Shown here one piece after another: positions 8,370-16,950 of a DNA stretch of 64,000 bases. The notes beneath the pieces are model-generated. The model saw nothing but the letters and a program-made list of their open reading frames with translations, was not told the origin of the DNA and did no database searches. Both the position numbers and the translations under genes were made by a program. Position 1 is the stretch's first letter; each line of letters starts with the position of its first letter. The DNA is taken from assembly GCF_016887965.1 (NCBI RefSeq), contig NZ_JAFDVD010000021.1:84041-148040 (forward strand). The letters run 5' to 3'. This stretch comes from Phycicoccus sonneratiae. Lineage in GTDB: Bacteria; Actinomycetota; Actinomycetes; Actinomycetales; Dermatophilaceae.

Positions 8370-9269
8370 ATGATCTCCGTGGACCACCTCACGAAGCGCT
8401 ACGGCGCCTTCACCGCCCTCGACGACGTGTCGTTCGAGGCCCGACCGGGCCGGGTCACCGGCTTCCTCGGGCCGAACGGCGCCGGCAAGACGACCGCCAT
8501 GCGCGTCATCGCCGGCCTCACCCCGGCGGGCGGCGGCAGCGCCACCGTGCTCGGGCGCCCCTACGCCACGCTGCCGAACCCGGGCCGGCACGTCGGGCTG
8601 CTCCTCGACGCCTCGGCCCAGCACGCCGGGCGCACGGGGCGCGAGGTGCTGACCCTCGCCGCCGTGCTCACCGGCGTCGACCGCCGTCGCGTCGACGAGA
8701 TGGTCGACCTCGTCGGCCTGACGTCGAAGGAGGCGAACCGCCGGGTGCGCAACTACTCCCTCGGGATGCGCCAGCGCCTCGGCATCGCCCACGCGCTGCT
8801 CGCCGACCCCGAGGTGCTCGTCCTCGACGAGCCGGCCAACGGCCTCGACCCCGCCGGCATCCGGTGGATGCGCGACCTGCTGCGCGGCTTCGCGTCCCGC
8901 GGCGGGACGGTGCTGCTCAGCTCGCACCTCCTCAACGAGATCGAGCGGGTCGCCGACGACATCGTCGTCATCGGGAACGGCCGGGTCGTCGCGCAGGGCA
9001 CGACCGAGGAGCTGCTCGCCGGCTCCGGGACCGTGGTGCGCTCGACCGACGACGCCACGCTGCGCCGGGCCCTGGAGGTCGCGGCCGTGGGTGTCTCGCC
9101 CGTCGCGACGGGCGGCCTGCTCGTCGAGGCCGACCCCGAGGCCGTCGGACGGGTCGCCCTCCGGGCCGGCGTCGTCCTGCGCGAGCTGCGCTCGGGCGAC
9201 GAGCGCGGCCTCGAGGAGATGTTCCTCGACCTCACCGCCACCTCGGCCCGCGAGGGGGTGGCGGCGTGA
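8370..9269 (+). CDS. ABC transporter ATP-binding protein (exporter type)
   Basis: This 299-residue nucleotide-binding subunit has Walker A GPNGAGKTT near residue 37, the signature YSLGMRQRLGIA near 129, Walker B VLVLDEP near 151 and the D-loop NGLDPAG. The C-terminal extension (from about 215) is typical of two-component ABC-2 exporters for drugs, bacitracin-like peptides or unknown substrates. The stop overlaps the permease start by 4 bases (GTGA), so the two are translated together. The substrate is not evident. Confidence 0.92.
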   Translation: MISVDHLTKRYGAFTALDDVSFEARPGRVTGFLGPNGAGKTTAMRVIAGLTPAGGGSATVLGRPYATLPNPGRHVGLLLDASAQHAGRTGREVLTLAAVLTGVDRRRVDEMVDLVGLTSKEANRRVRNYSLGMRQRLGIAHALLADPEVLVLDEPANGLDPAGIRWMRDLLRGFASRGGTVLLSSHLLNEIERVADDIVVIGNGRVVAQGTTEELLAGSGTVVRSTDDATLRRALEVAAVGVSPVATGGLLVEADPEAVGRVALRAGVVLRELRSGDERGLEEMFLDLTATSAREGVAA

Positions 9270-10102
9270 GCACCACGACGCCCGACACCCGCTCCGACGC
9301 GTCCGCCGTCCTCGTCGGCGAGCACGGCGGACGCCTCCCCGCCCCGATCCCCGGCGAGCGCCCGACCTCCGGCACCTCCTTCGGTCGCCTCGTCCACGTC
9401 GAGCTGCGCAAGATGCTCGACACCCGCGCCGGCCGGTGGCTGCTCATCGCGCTCGGCGTCGTCATCGCCGGCGCCCTGACCATCCTGTTCGTCCAGCAGG
9501 GCGGCGACCACCCGTTCGGCACCTACCTCCAGGCCACGACGATGCCGATGGCGATCCTCCTGCCGGTCGTCGGCATCATGGCGGTGACCTCGGAGTGGTC
9601 GCAGCGCACCGCCCTCGTCACCTTCACCCTCGAGGCCCGGCGGACCCGGGTCGCCTGGGCCAAGGTCGTCGCCGCCCTGCTCGTCGGGGTCGCCGCGGTC
9701 GTCTTCTCGTTCGCGCTCGGTGCCGCGGCGCACGCCGCCGCCATCGGCCTGCGCGGCGCCGAGGGCGACTGGACCTTCACGTGGACGGCGCTGCTCGGCG
9801 CGGCCGGGTACGTGCTGCTCGGGCTGCTCCAGGGGCTCGGGTTCGGGATGCTCCTGCGCAACACCCCGGCCGCGATCGTCCTGTACTACGTGCTGCCGAC
9901 CGGCTGGTCGATCCTCGGGTCGCTGTGGTCGCAGGCCGAGAAGGCCGGCCAGTGGCTCGACATGAACCGCACGATGGAGCCGCTGTTCTCCGGCTCGCTG
10001 ACCGGCGAGCAGTGGGCGCAGCTCGCGACCTCCGTCGGGGTGTGGGTCGCCCTCCCGCTGACCGTCGGGATGTGGTGGATCACCCGGGCCGAGGTGAAGT
10101 AG
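9266..10102 (+). CDS. ABC-2-type transporter permease
   Basis: The 278-residue protein starts with GTG at 9266 inside the ATPase stop codon. A soluble N-terminus of about 40 residues is followed by six hydrophobic segments, beginning with LLIALGVVIAGALTILFVQQ. The segments ALVTFTLEARRTRVAWAKV and LGFGMLLRNTPAAIVLYYVL are typical of ABC-2 membrane subunits. It should pair with the preceding ATPase as a dimeric exporter in the cytoplasmic membrane. A long hairpin follows the gene. Confidence 0.88.
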   Translation: MSTTTPDTRSDASAVLVGEHGGRLPAPIPGERPTSGTSFGRLVHVELRKMLDTRAGRWLLIALGVVIAGALTILFVQQGGDHPFGTYLQATTMPMAILLPVVGIMAVTSEWSQRTALVTFTLEARRTRVAWAKVVAALLVGVAAVVFSFALGAAAHAAAIGLRGAEGDWTFTWTALLGAAGYVLLGLLQGLGFGMLLRNTPAAIVLYYVLPTGWSILGSLWSQAEKAGQWLDMNRTMEPLFSGSLTGEQWAQLATSVGVWVALPLTVGMWWITRAEVK

Positions 10103-10116
10103 GCCCCTGGCAGGGG

Positions 10117-10152
10117 GACGTCCCCGGACCGGTGCGCCGGTCCGGGGACGTC
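10117..10152. terminator. 16-bp perfect hairpin between convergent genes
   Basis: A 16-base arm (10117-10132, GACGTCCCCGGACCGG) pairs perfectly with 10137-10152 across the tetraloop TGCG. It separates the ABC operon from the convergent cyclic-nucleotide-binding gene, so it probably terminates both. Confidence 0.85.
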
Positions 10153-10154
10153 GG

Positions 10155-11159
10155 TCACCCCTCCTCGCGCCGGTGCCCCGCGGCGAGGTCGGCGAGCCGC
10201 TCGAGGTCGATGGTGTCGCGCGGGGCGACGGCGACGCTGACGCGGGTGACCGCCCGCAGGGTCGCCGTGCGCCGGCCGCCCTCGAGCAGGCTGCGCTCGC
10301 CGAGCACGGCCCCGGGCCCGACCTGGCCGACCTCCTCGCCGTCGACCTCGACGGCGAGCATCCCGTCGAGGACGAGGAAGAGCTCGTCGCCCGGTTCGCC
10401 CTGGCGGGTGAGGGTGTCGCCGGTGTCGAGCCGGCGCACCTCGGGGGTCGCGCCGCCCATGATCTCGTCGGAGAGCTGGCGCTCGAGGTCGGTGCCGGCC
10501 TCGGCGACGACCGCGGGTGAGTCCTCGTCACCCCAGGGGGTGCGGTGGCCGAACGCGTTGCGCGTCCACGACTCCTGGTCCGTGACACCGCTCTTGGCCG
10601 CGAGCCGCCCGTCCGGGCCGTAGACCCAGTGCCGAGGGAACGGGCTGGCGCCGACGAGCTCGACGGTGCTCGACCCGTCGGGACGGAGCGTGAGCCCGAG
10701 CGTGGTCCACACGACGGGCGAGAGCCACTGGGCGAAGGGGCGGTGCGGCACCGCCCGGGGGAAGGGGGCGCCCGTGCGCCCGCCGACGGTCTGGACCAGG
10801 CGCACCGACCCGTCGCCGCCGACCTCGGGGTCCTGTCGGATGGTCGGCAGGCGTCCGGCGCGCAGGGCGACCGTGAACGGACCGACCCGCACCCGGGTGA
10901 TCCCGATGACCAGGCCCGAGCCGTCGCCGTAGCCGGCGTCGGTGACGCGGTCGCCGTCGACGTCGGCCCAGCCCTCGAGGAGGTTCCCCCACCGGAAGCG
11001 GTCGTCGGCGTTGAGGGCGTGGACCTCCCCCGGGGCGAGGCGGTCGGGCGGCGGGTCGTCGGTGTGGGTGAGCCCCATCGACATCCCGGCGCGGATCATG
11101 CCCCGCGCGATGTCGGACGGGATCCACGACAGCGTGGTGGCGGTTGCCTCAACCCTCAT
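10155..11159 (-). CDS. cyclic-nucleotide-binding domain protein
   Basis: The 334-residue protein has an unrecognised N-terminal region (about 1-225) and a C-terminal cNMP-binding domain. The domain shows GEPGDELFLVLDGMLAVEV, then a phosphate-binding cassette LGERSLLEGGRRTATLRA that keeps the Gly-Glu and the Arg used to hold the cyclic phosphate. ATG 11159 is chosen over an upstream in-frame start because AAGGGGG lies 7 bases before it; TACAGT further upstream could be its -10 box. The gene diverges from a class III nucleotide cyclase gene, so it may be a receptor for that enzyme's product. No DNA-binding domain is obvious. Confidence 0.8.
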   Translation of the reverse strand: MRVEATATTLSWIPSDIARGMIRAGMSMGLTHTDDPPPDRLAPGEVHALNADDRFRWGNLLEGWADVDGDRVTDAGYGDGSGLVIGITRVRVGPFTVALRAGRLPTIRQDPEVGGDGSVRLVQTVGGRTGAPFPRAVPHRPFAQWLSPVVWTTLGLTLRPDGSSTVELVGASPFPRHWVYGPDGRLAAKSGVTDQESWTRNAFGHRTPWGDEDSPAVVAEAGTDLERQLSDEIMGGATPEVRRLDTGDTLTRQGEPGDELFLVLDGMLAVEVDGEEVGQVGPGAVLGERSLLEGGRRTATLRAVTRVSVAVAPRDTIDLERLADLAAGHRREEG

Positions 11160-11235
11160 GACGGGCCCCCTTGCTCGCAGGCGATGGCCCACTGTAGGGC
11201 CGTCGCTGGAGGCCCCGAGGGCTCCGACGCGTGGT

Positions 11236-11241
11236 TATCGT
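11236..11241 (+). promoter_or_regulatory. -10 box (TATCGT) of the cyclase regulator gene
   Basis: TATCGT ends 7 bases before ATG 11249, the spacing expected for a leaderless transcript. No Shine-Dalgarno sequence precedes the ATG. Confidence 0.6.
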
Positions 11242-11248
11242 GGGCGCC

Positions 11249-14200
11249 ATGCCGGACCCGGAGCCGCCGGCGCAGCCGCCTGACCAGCGGCTTCGCGAGC
11301 TCGAGCAGGCCATCGAGGCCCTCGAGGCGCAGCGTGGCGTGCTCGGCGACGCCGTCGTCGAGACCGCCCTCGGCCCGTTGCGCGAGCGACGCACTGCGCT
11401 GCGCGGCGGGACCGCGGGCGAGCAGCGGCGGCTGGTCAGCGTCCTCTTCGCCGACCTCGAGGGGTTCACCGTCCTCTCCCGCCGGCTCGACGCCGAGGAC
11501 GTGCGGGCCGTCGTCGCTCGCTGCTTCAGCGCGTGGCAGCGGGTCATCGAGGAGCACGGGGGCGTCGTCGAGAAGTTCATCGGCGACGCGGTGATGGCCG
11601 TCTTCGGGCTGCACCGCTCGCACGAGGACGACGCGGTGCGTGCGGTCCGGGCGGCGCGGGCGCTCGTGGCCTCGCTCGGGCCGGTCGCCGAGGAGGTCGA
11701 GGTCCGGCACGGCGCGGCACTGCACGTGCGGGTCGGGGTCGACGCCGGCGAGGTGGTCGTCAGCACCCTCGGCGAGCGGGCCGGGCACGACTTCGTCGCC
11801 GTCGGGCCGACCGTCAACCGGGCCAGCCGGCTCCAGGGCGAGGCACCGCGCGACGGCGTGCTCGTCAGCGCCGACGTGCGCCGGCTGCTCCGCGGGAGGT
11901 TCTCGCTCGAACCCCGACCGGGGCTGTCGCTCAAGGGGATCGACGAGCCGGTCGACGCCTTCGTCGTGCTGCGCGAGCGGCCGGTCGGCTTCGACCTCGA
12001 GCCGACGGCCGGCGTCGGCGGGGTCGAGACGACGACCGTCGGACGGGCGGTCGAGCAGCTGACGCTGCGCGAGCACCTCGCGGACGTCGTCGACGAGCAG
12101 GCCTGGCGCATCACGACCGTCGTCGGCGACGCCGGGGTCGGCAAGTCGCGCCTGCTCGCGGAGTTCGACACCTGGCTCAGCGAGCGCCCCGACGCCGTGT
12201 GGTGGTTCCGCGGGCGGGCCTCGCCGTCCCAGCAGAACCGCCCCCACACGCTGCTGCGCGACGCGCTCTCGACGCGCTTCGGCATCACCCCGGACGACGA
12301 CCCCGCCACCGTCCTCGCCCGCTGCGAGGCGGGGTTCGCGGCCGCCGCCGGGGCCTCGGAGCGCACCCGGCGCGACGCCCTCGTCGTCGCCCGCTGGCTG
12401 GGGTTCGAGGTGGGCGGCCCGGACGCCGCGGGTGTGCCGCGCGAGCCGCAGGCGCTGCGTGACGAGGCGAGCGAGCTGCTGGCCCGCTACCTCGCCCGGC
12501 TCGGCGCCGAGGCCCCGGTCGTGCTCCTGTTCGAGGACCTGCACTGGGCCGACGACGCGACGCTGCGCTGGCTCGAGGACGCCCACGAGGTGCTGCGCGA
12601 CGTCCCGGTGCTCGTCGTCGCCACCGCGCGGCCGGCGCTCCTCGAGCTGCGGCCGCACTGGGGCGAGGGGCTCGAGCACCACCGCCGGCTGGCGCTCGGG
12701 CCACTGTCCCGGCGGGAGAGCCGCCAGCTGCTCGACCAGCTCCTCGCCCGGGTCGACCGGGTCCCCCCCGAGCTCGTCGCGCTCGTCGTCGAGGGCGCGG
12801 AGGGCAACCCCTTCTACATCGAGGAGCTCGTCACCTGGCTCGTCGACACCGGTGTCGTCGAGCCCGGCCCGGACGGCTGGCGGGTACGGGCCGAGGGGGT
12901 CCGGGCCGTGCGGGTGCCCTCGACGCTGCGCGGGGTGCTCCAGGCCCGTCTCGACGGCCTCGAGCCCGACGAGCGGCAGGTCCTCCAGCGCGCGTCGGTC
13001 GTCGGGCGGGTGTTCTGGGACGCCGCGGTCGGCCGGCTCGGCCGGGGCAGCCCGAGCGCGGTCGGTGACGGGGCGGTGGCGGACGACCCGGTGCCGGCGC
13101 TGCTCGACCGGCTGCGCGGTCGCGACCTCGTGCTGCGTCGCCCGGGGTCGTCCATCGAGAGCGCCCACGAGTACCTCTTCAAGCACGCCCTGCTGCGCGA
13201 CGTCGCCTACGACGGGATCCTCCGGACCCACCGCCGCGCCTACCACGCGCGCGTCGTCGACTGGCTCGTCGAGGTGAGCGAGCGGTCCGGGCGTACCGAC
13301 GAGTACGCCTTCCTCGTCGCCGAGCACGCCGACCGCGCCGAGGACCCGTCGGCGGCCGGCTGGTACCTGCGCGCGGCCGGCCGGGCGGCCTCGGTGCACG
13401 CGCCGGAGGAGGCCCTGCGGCTGCTCGACCGGGGGCTCGACGTCGCGCCCGAGGACGACCCGGGGCTGCGCTTCGACCTCCTCGCCGCCCGGGAGGAGGT
13501 GCTCGACCGCGAGGGCGACCGCGACGGCCAGCAGCTCGACGTCGAGCGGATGGAGGTCCTCCTGGGCCGGCTCGACGCGGCACGCCGGGTGCGCCTCCAC
13601 CTGGCCCGGGCGCGGCTCGACTTCGACACGAGCCGGTACGACGAGGCGGTGCGCTGGGCCACCGCGGCCGTCGAGGAGTCCACGGCCGGTGACGAGGAGG
13701 CGCTGGCGCGCGGTCGGCTGCTCGCCGGCAAGGCCTTCACCTGGGCCGGGGACGCCGGGCGAGCCCGTACGGAGCTGGCGGCGGCCATCGAGGTCGCCGA
13801 CGCGGCGGGGCTCGACGCGGTGGCCGGCGAGGCGCTGCGCTACCTCGGGATGATCGCCGGCAACGAGGGCGACTACGCCGGCTCCCTCGAGCGGCTCGCC
13901 GCCGCTCGTCTCCGCTTCGCGGCCGCCGAGGACCCCGAGGGCGAGGGGCGCGTCCTCGTCCAGGAGTCGGCGACGCTCTACAACCTCGGCCGGCTCGCCG
14001 AGTCGCGGACGGCGCTCGAGGCCGCCCGGCCGGCCTTCTCGCGCTCGCGCTACCGGTACGGGGAGGCGCTCGTTCTCGGCAACCTCGCGACGATCGCCGC
14101 CGGCCAGGGCGAGCTCGGTGCCGCGCTCGGCTGGGTCGTCGAGGCCGTGGAGGCCACGCGTCGCCTGCGCGACGTCGAGGCGGTGGCGACCAACCTCGGC

Positions 14201-14866
14201 GCCCTCGCGGAGATCGAGGTCCAGCTCGGCCGGCTGGCGGCGGCCGAGGCCCACGGCCTGGAGTGCGCCGAGCTCGCCGCCGGGGTGTCCACCGACTCGC
14301 TGCGCGCGCACGGGCTGTCGATGGCCGCGGCGGCGGCCTCGGCCGCGGGCCGCCACGACGACGCACGGCGCCTCGCCGGGGACGCCGTCGAGGCGGGGCG
14401 CACGGGCCACGAGCCGCGGGCCTTCGGCGCCGCGCAGCAGGTGCGCGGGCAGGTGCTCGCCGCCGCGGGAGCGCACGAGGAGGCGGCGGCGGCCTTCGCC
14501 GAGGCCGGCTGGTCGCTCGAGGGGCTGGGGGTCGACGGGCTGGCCCTCCAGGCCCGGGCCGGCGAGGCGGCCTCCCGCGCAGCGACGGGGGACGTCGAGC
14601 GCGCGCTCGCCCTCGTGGAACCGGTGCTCGCCGCGGTGGCGGCCGACGACCTCGGCGGGGCCCAGCCCGAGCCGGTCTGGCGGGCCTGCCTCGCGGTGCT
14701 CGACGCCGCCCGCGACCCCCAGGCCCCGGAGCTGCGGGCCGACGTGCGGCAGCGGGTCGAGGCCCGGGCCCGGCTCGTCGGCGCCGACGTCGAGGCCGAG
14801 TACCGCGCGGCGCCGGTGGTGCGCGAGCTCCTCGAGGGGGCGTCTCGGGGCGACGACCCGGCCTGA
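11249..14866 (+). CDS. class III nucleotide cyclase / AAA ATPase / TPR regulator
   Basis: This 1205-residue protein combines a short coiled N-terminus (12-45), a class III cyclase domain (about 60-230), an AAA/STAND-like ATPase (about 270-640) and helical TPR-like repeats to the end. In the cyclase, FADLEGFT and KFIGDAVMAVFG carry the two metal-binding Asp residues, and GPTVNRASRLQ is also conserved, so it looks active. Walker A is GDAGVGKSR near 293, and LLFEDLHWADD near 427 serves as Walker B. Such proteins are thought to couple signal sensing to cAMP production. It starts leaderless at ATG 11249 and diverges from a cNMP-binding protein gene. Confidence 0.88.
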   Translation: MPDPEPPAQPPDQRLRELEQAIEALEAQRGVLGDAVVETALGPLRERRTALRGGTAGEQRRLVSVLFADLEGFTVLSRRLDAEDVRAVVARCFSAWQRVIEEHGGVVEKFIGDAVMAVFGLHRSHEDDAVRAVRAARALVASLGPVAEEVEVRHGAALHVRVGVDAGEVVVSTLGERAGHDFVAVGPTVNRASRLQGEAPRDGVLVSADVRRLLRGRFSLEPRPGLSLKGIDEPVDAFVVLRERPVGFDLEPTAGVGGVETTTVGRAVEQLTLREHLADVVDEQAWRITTVVGDAGVGKSRLLAEFDTWLSERPDAVWWFRGRASPSQQNRPHTLLRDALSTRFGITPDDDPATVLARCEAGFAAAAGASERTRRDALVVARWLGFEVGGPDAAGVPREPQALRDEASELLARYLARLGAEAPVVLLFEDLHWADDATLRWLEDAHEVLRDVPVLVVATARPALLELRPHWGEGLEHHRRLALGPLSRRESRQLLDQLLARVDRVPPELVALVVEGAEGNPFYIEELVTWLVDTGVVEPGPDGWRVRAEGVRAVRVPSTLRGVLQARLDGLEPDERQVLQRASVVGRVFWDAAVGRLGRGSPSAVGDGAVADDPVPALLDRLRGRDLVLRRPGSSIESAHEYLFKHALLRDVAYDGILRTHRRAYHARVVDWLVEVSERSGRTDEYAFLVAEHADRAEDPSAAGWYLRAAGRAASVHAPEEALRLLDRGLDVAPEDDPGLRFDLLAAREEVLDREGDRDGQQLDVERMEVLLGRLDAARRVRLHLARARLDFDTSRYDEAVRWATAAVEESTAGDEEALARGRLLAGKAFTWAGDAGRARTELAAAIEVADAAGLDAVAGEALRYLGMIAGNEGDYAGSLERLAAARLRFAAAEDPEGEGRVLVQESATLYNLGRLAESRTALEAARPAFSRSRYRYGEALVLGNLATIAAGQGELGAALGWVVEAVEATRRLRDVEAVATNLGALAEIEVQLGRLAAAEAHGLECAELAAGVSTDSLRAHGLSMAAAAASAAGRHDDARRLAGDAVEAGRTGHEPRAFGAAQQVRGQVLAAAGAHEEAAAAFAEAGWSLEGLGVDGLALQARAGEAASRAATGDVERALALVEPVLAAVAADDLGGAQPEPVWRACLAVLDAARDPQAPELRADVRQRVEARARLVGADVEAEYRAAPVVRELLEGASRGDDPA

Positions 14867-15025
14867 CGCGGCGGCGGCCTGCGGGCGCGACGCGGCGCCG
14901 TCCACCCGGGCGGGAACACCGGAGGGCCGACCCTCGCTTATCCTTGGTGCCGCGCGCCGCCGCGAGACCCGCACCCCCGTGCCGGGACCGGCGGTGCCCC
15001 GATGTCCGTCCGAGGAGGACCCACC

Positions 15026-15397
15026 GTGCCGACGTACGCCTACGCGTGCACCGCGTGCGACCACCGCTTCGAGGTCGTCCAGAGCTTCAGCGACGACTCC
15101 CTCACCGAGTGCCCCGAGTGCAGCGGCCGGCTGCGCAAGCTGTTCAACGCCGTCGGCATCGTCTTCAAGGGCGGCGGCTTCTACCGCACCGACTCGCGGT
15201 CGGGGTCGGGCTCCTCGGGGTCCGGGTCGTCGTCCTCCGGCTCGTCGGGCTCGTCCGACGGTGGGTCGCCCTCGGGGTCCTCGTCGTCGTCGGACTCGGG
15301 CTCCGGCTCGGGCTCGACGTCCTCCGGGTCCGCGACGCCGGCCGCGTCGTCCACAGGGTCCTCCTCGACCGGGTCGTCGTCCACAGCCTCGGGCTGA
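15026..15397 (+). CDS. FmdB-family zinc-ribbon protein with Ser-rich tail
   Basis: The 123-residue protein starts at GTG 15026 with GAGGAGG about 8 bases upstream; an in-frame ATG at 15002 would add residues not found in the family. The N-terminus PTYAYACTACDHRFEV with CPEC near residue 33 forms the FmdB zinc ribbon. LFNAVGIVFKGGGFYRTD ends the domain. The last about 65 residues are almost only Ser, Gly and Thr, as is common in actinobacterial FmdB proteins. A TATCCT box at 14939-14944 may be the promoter. FmdB proteins are proposed regulators, but their role is poorly known. Confidence 0.88.
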   Translation: MPTYAYACTACDHRFEVVQSFSDDSLTECPECSGRLRKLFNAVGIVFKGGGFYRTDSRSGSGSSGSGSSSSGSSGSSDGGSPSGSSSSSDSGSGSGSTSSGSATPAASSTGSSSTGSSSTASG

Positions 15398-15424
15398 CCC
15401 CTCGTCCGCGCGGCCGCCGGCACC

Positions 15425-15430
15425 TAGCGT
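15425..15430 (+). promoter_or_regulatory. -10 box (TAGCGT) of the SAF-domain gene
   Basis: TAGCGT lies 7 bases before ATG 15438, again the leaderless arrangement. No ribosome binding site is seen. Confidence 0.6.
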
Positions 15431-15437
15431 CGGCGGC

Positions 15438-16103
15438 ATGTCCGATCGCACGCCCCCGCTCCCGGGACTCCTCGGGCGGGGGCGTCGTGCGCGCTGGCGG
15501 CGCTCGGTGCTGCGGCGGGTGCTGTCGGCCGGCTGCCTCGTCGCCGCGGCGGCCACCGGCCTCCAGCTCGTCCGCCCGCCGCCGCCGCCCACCGTCGAGG
15601 TGCTCGTCGCGGCGACGGACGTGCCCGCGGGGGCGGTGCTCGGGGCGCCGGACCTCCAGGTGGTGCGGGTGCCGGTGGCCGCCCGCCAGCCGGGCGCGCT
15701 GACCGCGGTCGGTGCGGCCGCGGGTCGGCGCAGCGCCTCGGCCCTGGCGGCCGGGGAGGCCGTCACCCGCACCCGGCTCGTGCCGCGCACGCCCGCCGAG
15801 GGGTTGACCGCGGGGTCCGTGGCGCTCCACGTCGGCCTCGCCGATCCCGCGGCCGCCGACGTCCTCGCGGCCGGGCAGCCGGTCTCGGTCTTCCCGGCCG
15901 TCGGCGGGCCGCTGCTGGCCCGCGACGCCACGGTGCTCGCCGTCGACCCACCGGCGCCGAGCGACCTCGGGTCGCTCGGTGGCGGCGGGCCGCCGCGCGG
16001 GGTCCTCCTCGAGCTGCCGGCCGGGTCGGCCGAGCGGGTGCTCGCCGGGCACGGTGGCACCGACGGCACGGTCTCGGTCACCGTCGTCGCGCGGGCCGGG
16101 TGA
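15438..16103 (+). CDS. SAF-domain protein (CpaB/FlgA-like)
   Basis: The 221-residue protein has a basic N-terminus and one membrane segment (about 27-45, VLSAGCLVAAAATGLQLV) followed by a Pro-rich stretch. The SAF domain (about 52-115) shows VEVLVAATDVPAGAVLGAPDLQ and LAAGEAVTRTRLV, as in RcpC/CpaB proteins that assist Flp pilus assembly. No pilus genes are nearby, so the role is uncertain. It probably sits in the membrane with its domain outside. The start is ATG 15438 behind a leaderless-type -10 box. Confidence 0.78.
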   Translation: MSDRTPPLPGLLGRGRRARWRRSVLRRVLSAGCLVAAAATGLQLVRPPPPPTVEVLVAATDVPAGAVLGAPDLQVVRVPVAARQPGALTAVGAAAGRRSASALAAGEAVTRTRLVPRTPAEGLTAGSVALHVGLADPAAADVLAAGQPVSVFPAVGGPLLARDATVLAVDPPAPSDLGSLGGGGPPRGVLLELPAGSAERVLAGHGGTDGTVSVTVVARAG

Positions 16104-16221
16104 GGCGGGCCGTGCGGCCTCCCGCCGCCGGGTCCGTTCCACGGTGGGGACGGGGGAGTGCGCGAAACGGCGGGTGGGCCTAGGTTGGCCCCGTCGGAAT
16201 CCCCCTGCAGGAAGGGTCACC

Positions 16222-16596
16222 ATGAAGGGGTTCAAGAACTTCATCATGCGCGGCAACCTCGTCGAGCTCGCCGTCGCGTTCATCATCGGCGGCGCGTTCG
16301 CCACCGTCGTCAAGGCGTTCACGGACGTCCTCATCGAGGCCCTCGCCAAGGCCGGCGGCGCACCGAACTTCGACGAGTGGCAGCCGGGCGACTTCACGAA
16401 GGTGGGCCCGTTCCTCACGGCCCTCGTGGCCTTCGTGTTCCTCGCGGCCATCGTCTACTTCTTCGTCGTCAAGCCGTACGAGATGGCCAAGGAGCGGATG
16501 TTCCCCAAGGAGCCGGAGGCCGAGACGATCGACCCGAACACCGAGCTGCTCAAGGAGATCCGCGACGAGCTGCGGGCCGGCCGCAGCACCCCCTGA
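16222..16596 (+). CDS. mscL: large-conductance mechanosensitive channel MscL
   Basis: MscL opens under membrane tension and releases solutes during osmotic downshock. The 124-residue protein has the N-terminal amphipathic helix MKGFKNFIMRGNLVELAVAF, TM1 with FIIGGAFATVVKAF, a short periplasmic loop, TM2 LTALVAFVFLAAIVYFFVV and a C-terminal helix ending ELLKEIRDELRAG. The start is ATG 16222 with AGGAAGG upstream. TAGGTT about 30 bases further up is a likely -10 box, so this gene has a conventional leader. A strong hairpin follows. Confidence 0.96.
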   Translation: MKGFKNFIMRGNLVELAVAFIIGGAFATVVKAFTDVLIEALAKAGGAPNFDEWQPGDFTKVGPFLTALVAFVFLAAIVYFFVVKPYEMAKERMFPKEPEAETIDPNTELLKEIRDELRAGRSTP

Positions 16597-16633
16597 CGCG
16601 GACCACCGCGCCACCGCAGCACTGCACCACCGC

Positions 16634-16668
16634 ACGGGGCGGCGTCCCACACCGGGACGCCGCCCCGT
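16634..16668 (+). terminator. 15-bp perfect hairpin after mscL
   Basis: ACGGGGCGGCGTCCC (16634-16648) pairs fully with 16654-16668 across the loop ACACC, about 40 bases after the mscL stop codon. Confidence 0.85.
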
Positions 16669-16758
16669 CGTGCGCGCCTCCCGACCACGTCGTGCGAGGT
16701 GCGTGCGGTTCCGGCGGGCCCTCAGCGTGTCGATGGGCCCGCAGGTCGCACGAGGTCG

Positions 16759-16950
16759 CTACTCCCAGTGGGGCGGACGCTGCTCGTGCAGCCAGCGATC
16801 GTGCCCGCTCTCGCCCTCGACCGGGGCCTCGCGCGGTGCGGCGAGGTCGGGCGACTCGTCGGTGCCGGGGCGGGTCGACGGCCGCACCGCCCGGCGCGGC
16901 CGCCGTCGTCGGGGACGGGGGCGGGCGGCCTCGTCGTCGGGTTCAGCCAC
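16759..16950 (-). CDS. small Arg/Pro-rich protein ending in WLHEQRPPHW
   Basis: This 63-codon frame starts with GTG at 16950 and overlaps the end of the large ATPase gene by 8 bases, which suggests translational coupling. It is rich in Arg, Pro and acidic residues, then ends with DRWLHEQRPPHWE. The tail has several aromatic residues and stands out from the low-complexity remainder, so it is the part most likely to be under selection. No function is known. An inverted repeat TCGTGCGA/TCGCACGA (16690-16697 and 16746-16753) lies just downstream and may terminate the operon. Confidence 0.6.
   Translation of the reverse strand: MAEPDDEAARPRPRRRRPRRAVRPSTRPGTDESPDLAAPREAPVEGESGHDRWLHEQRPPHWE

Noticed and set aside
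15200..15397. Ser/Gly/Thr-only stretch that could signal a frameshift
   Set aside because: Such tails are usual in actinobacterial FmdB proteins, and the frame ends normally.
11156..16081. A 1641-codon minus-strand open frame
   Set aside because: It is antisense to the cyclase regulator, FmdB and SAF genes and has no domain of its own.
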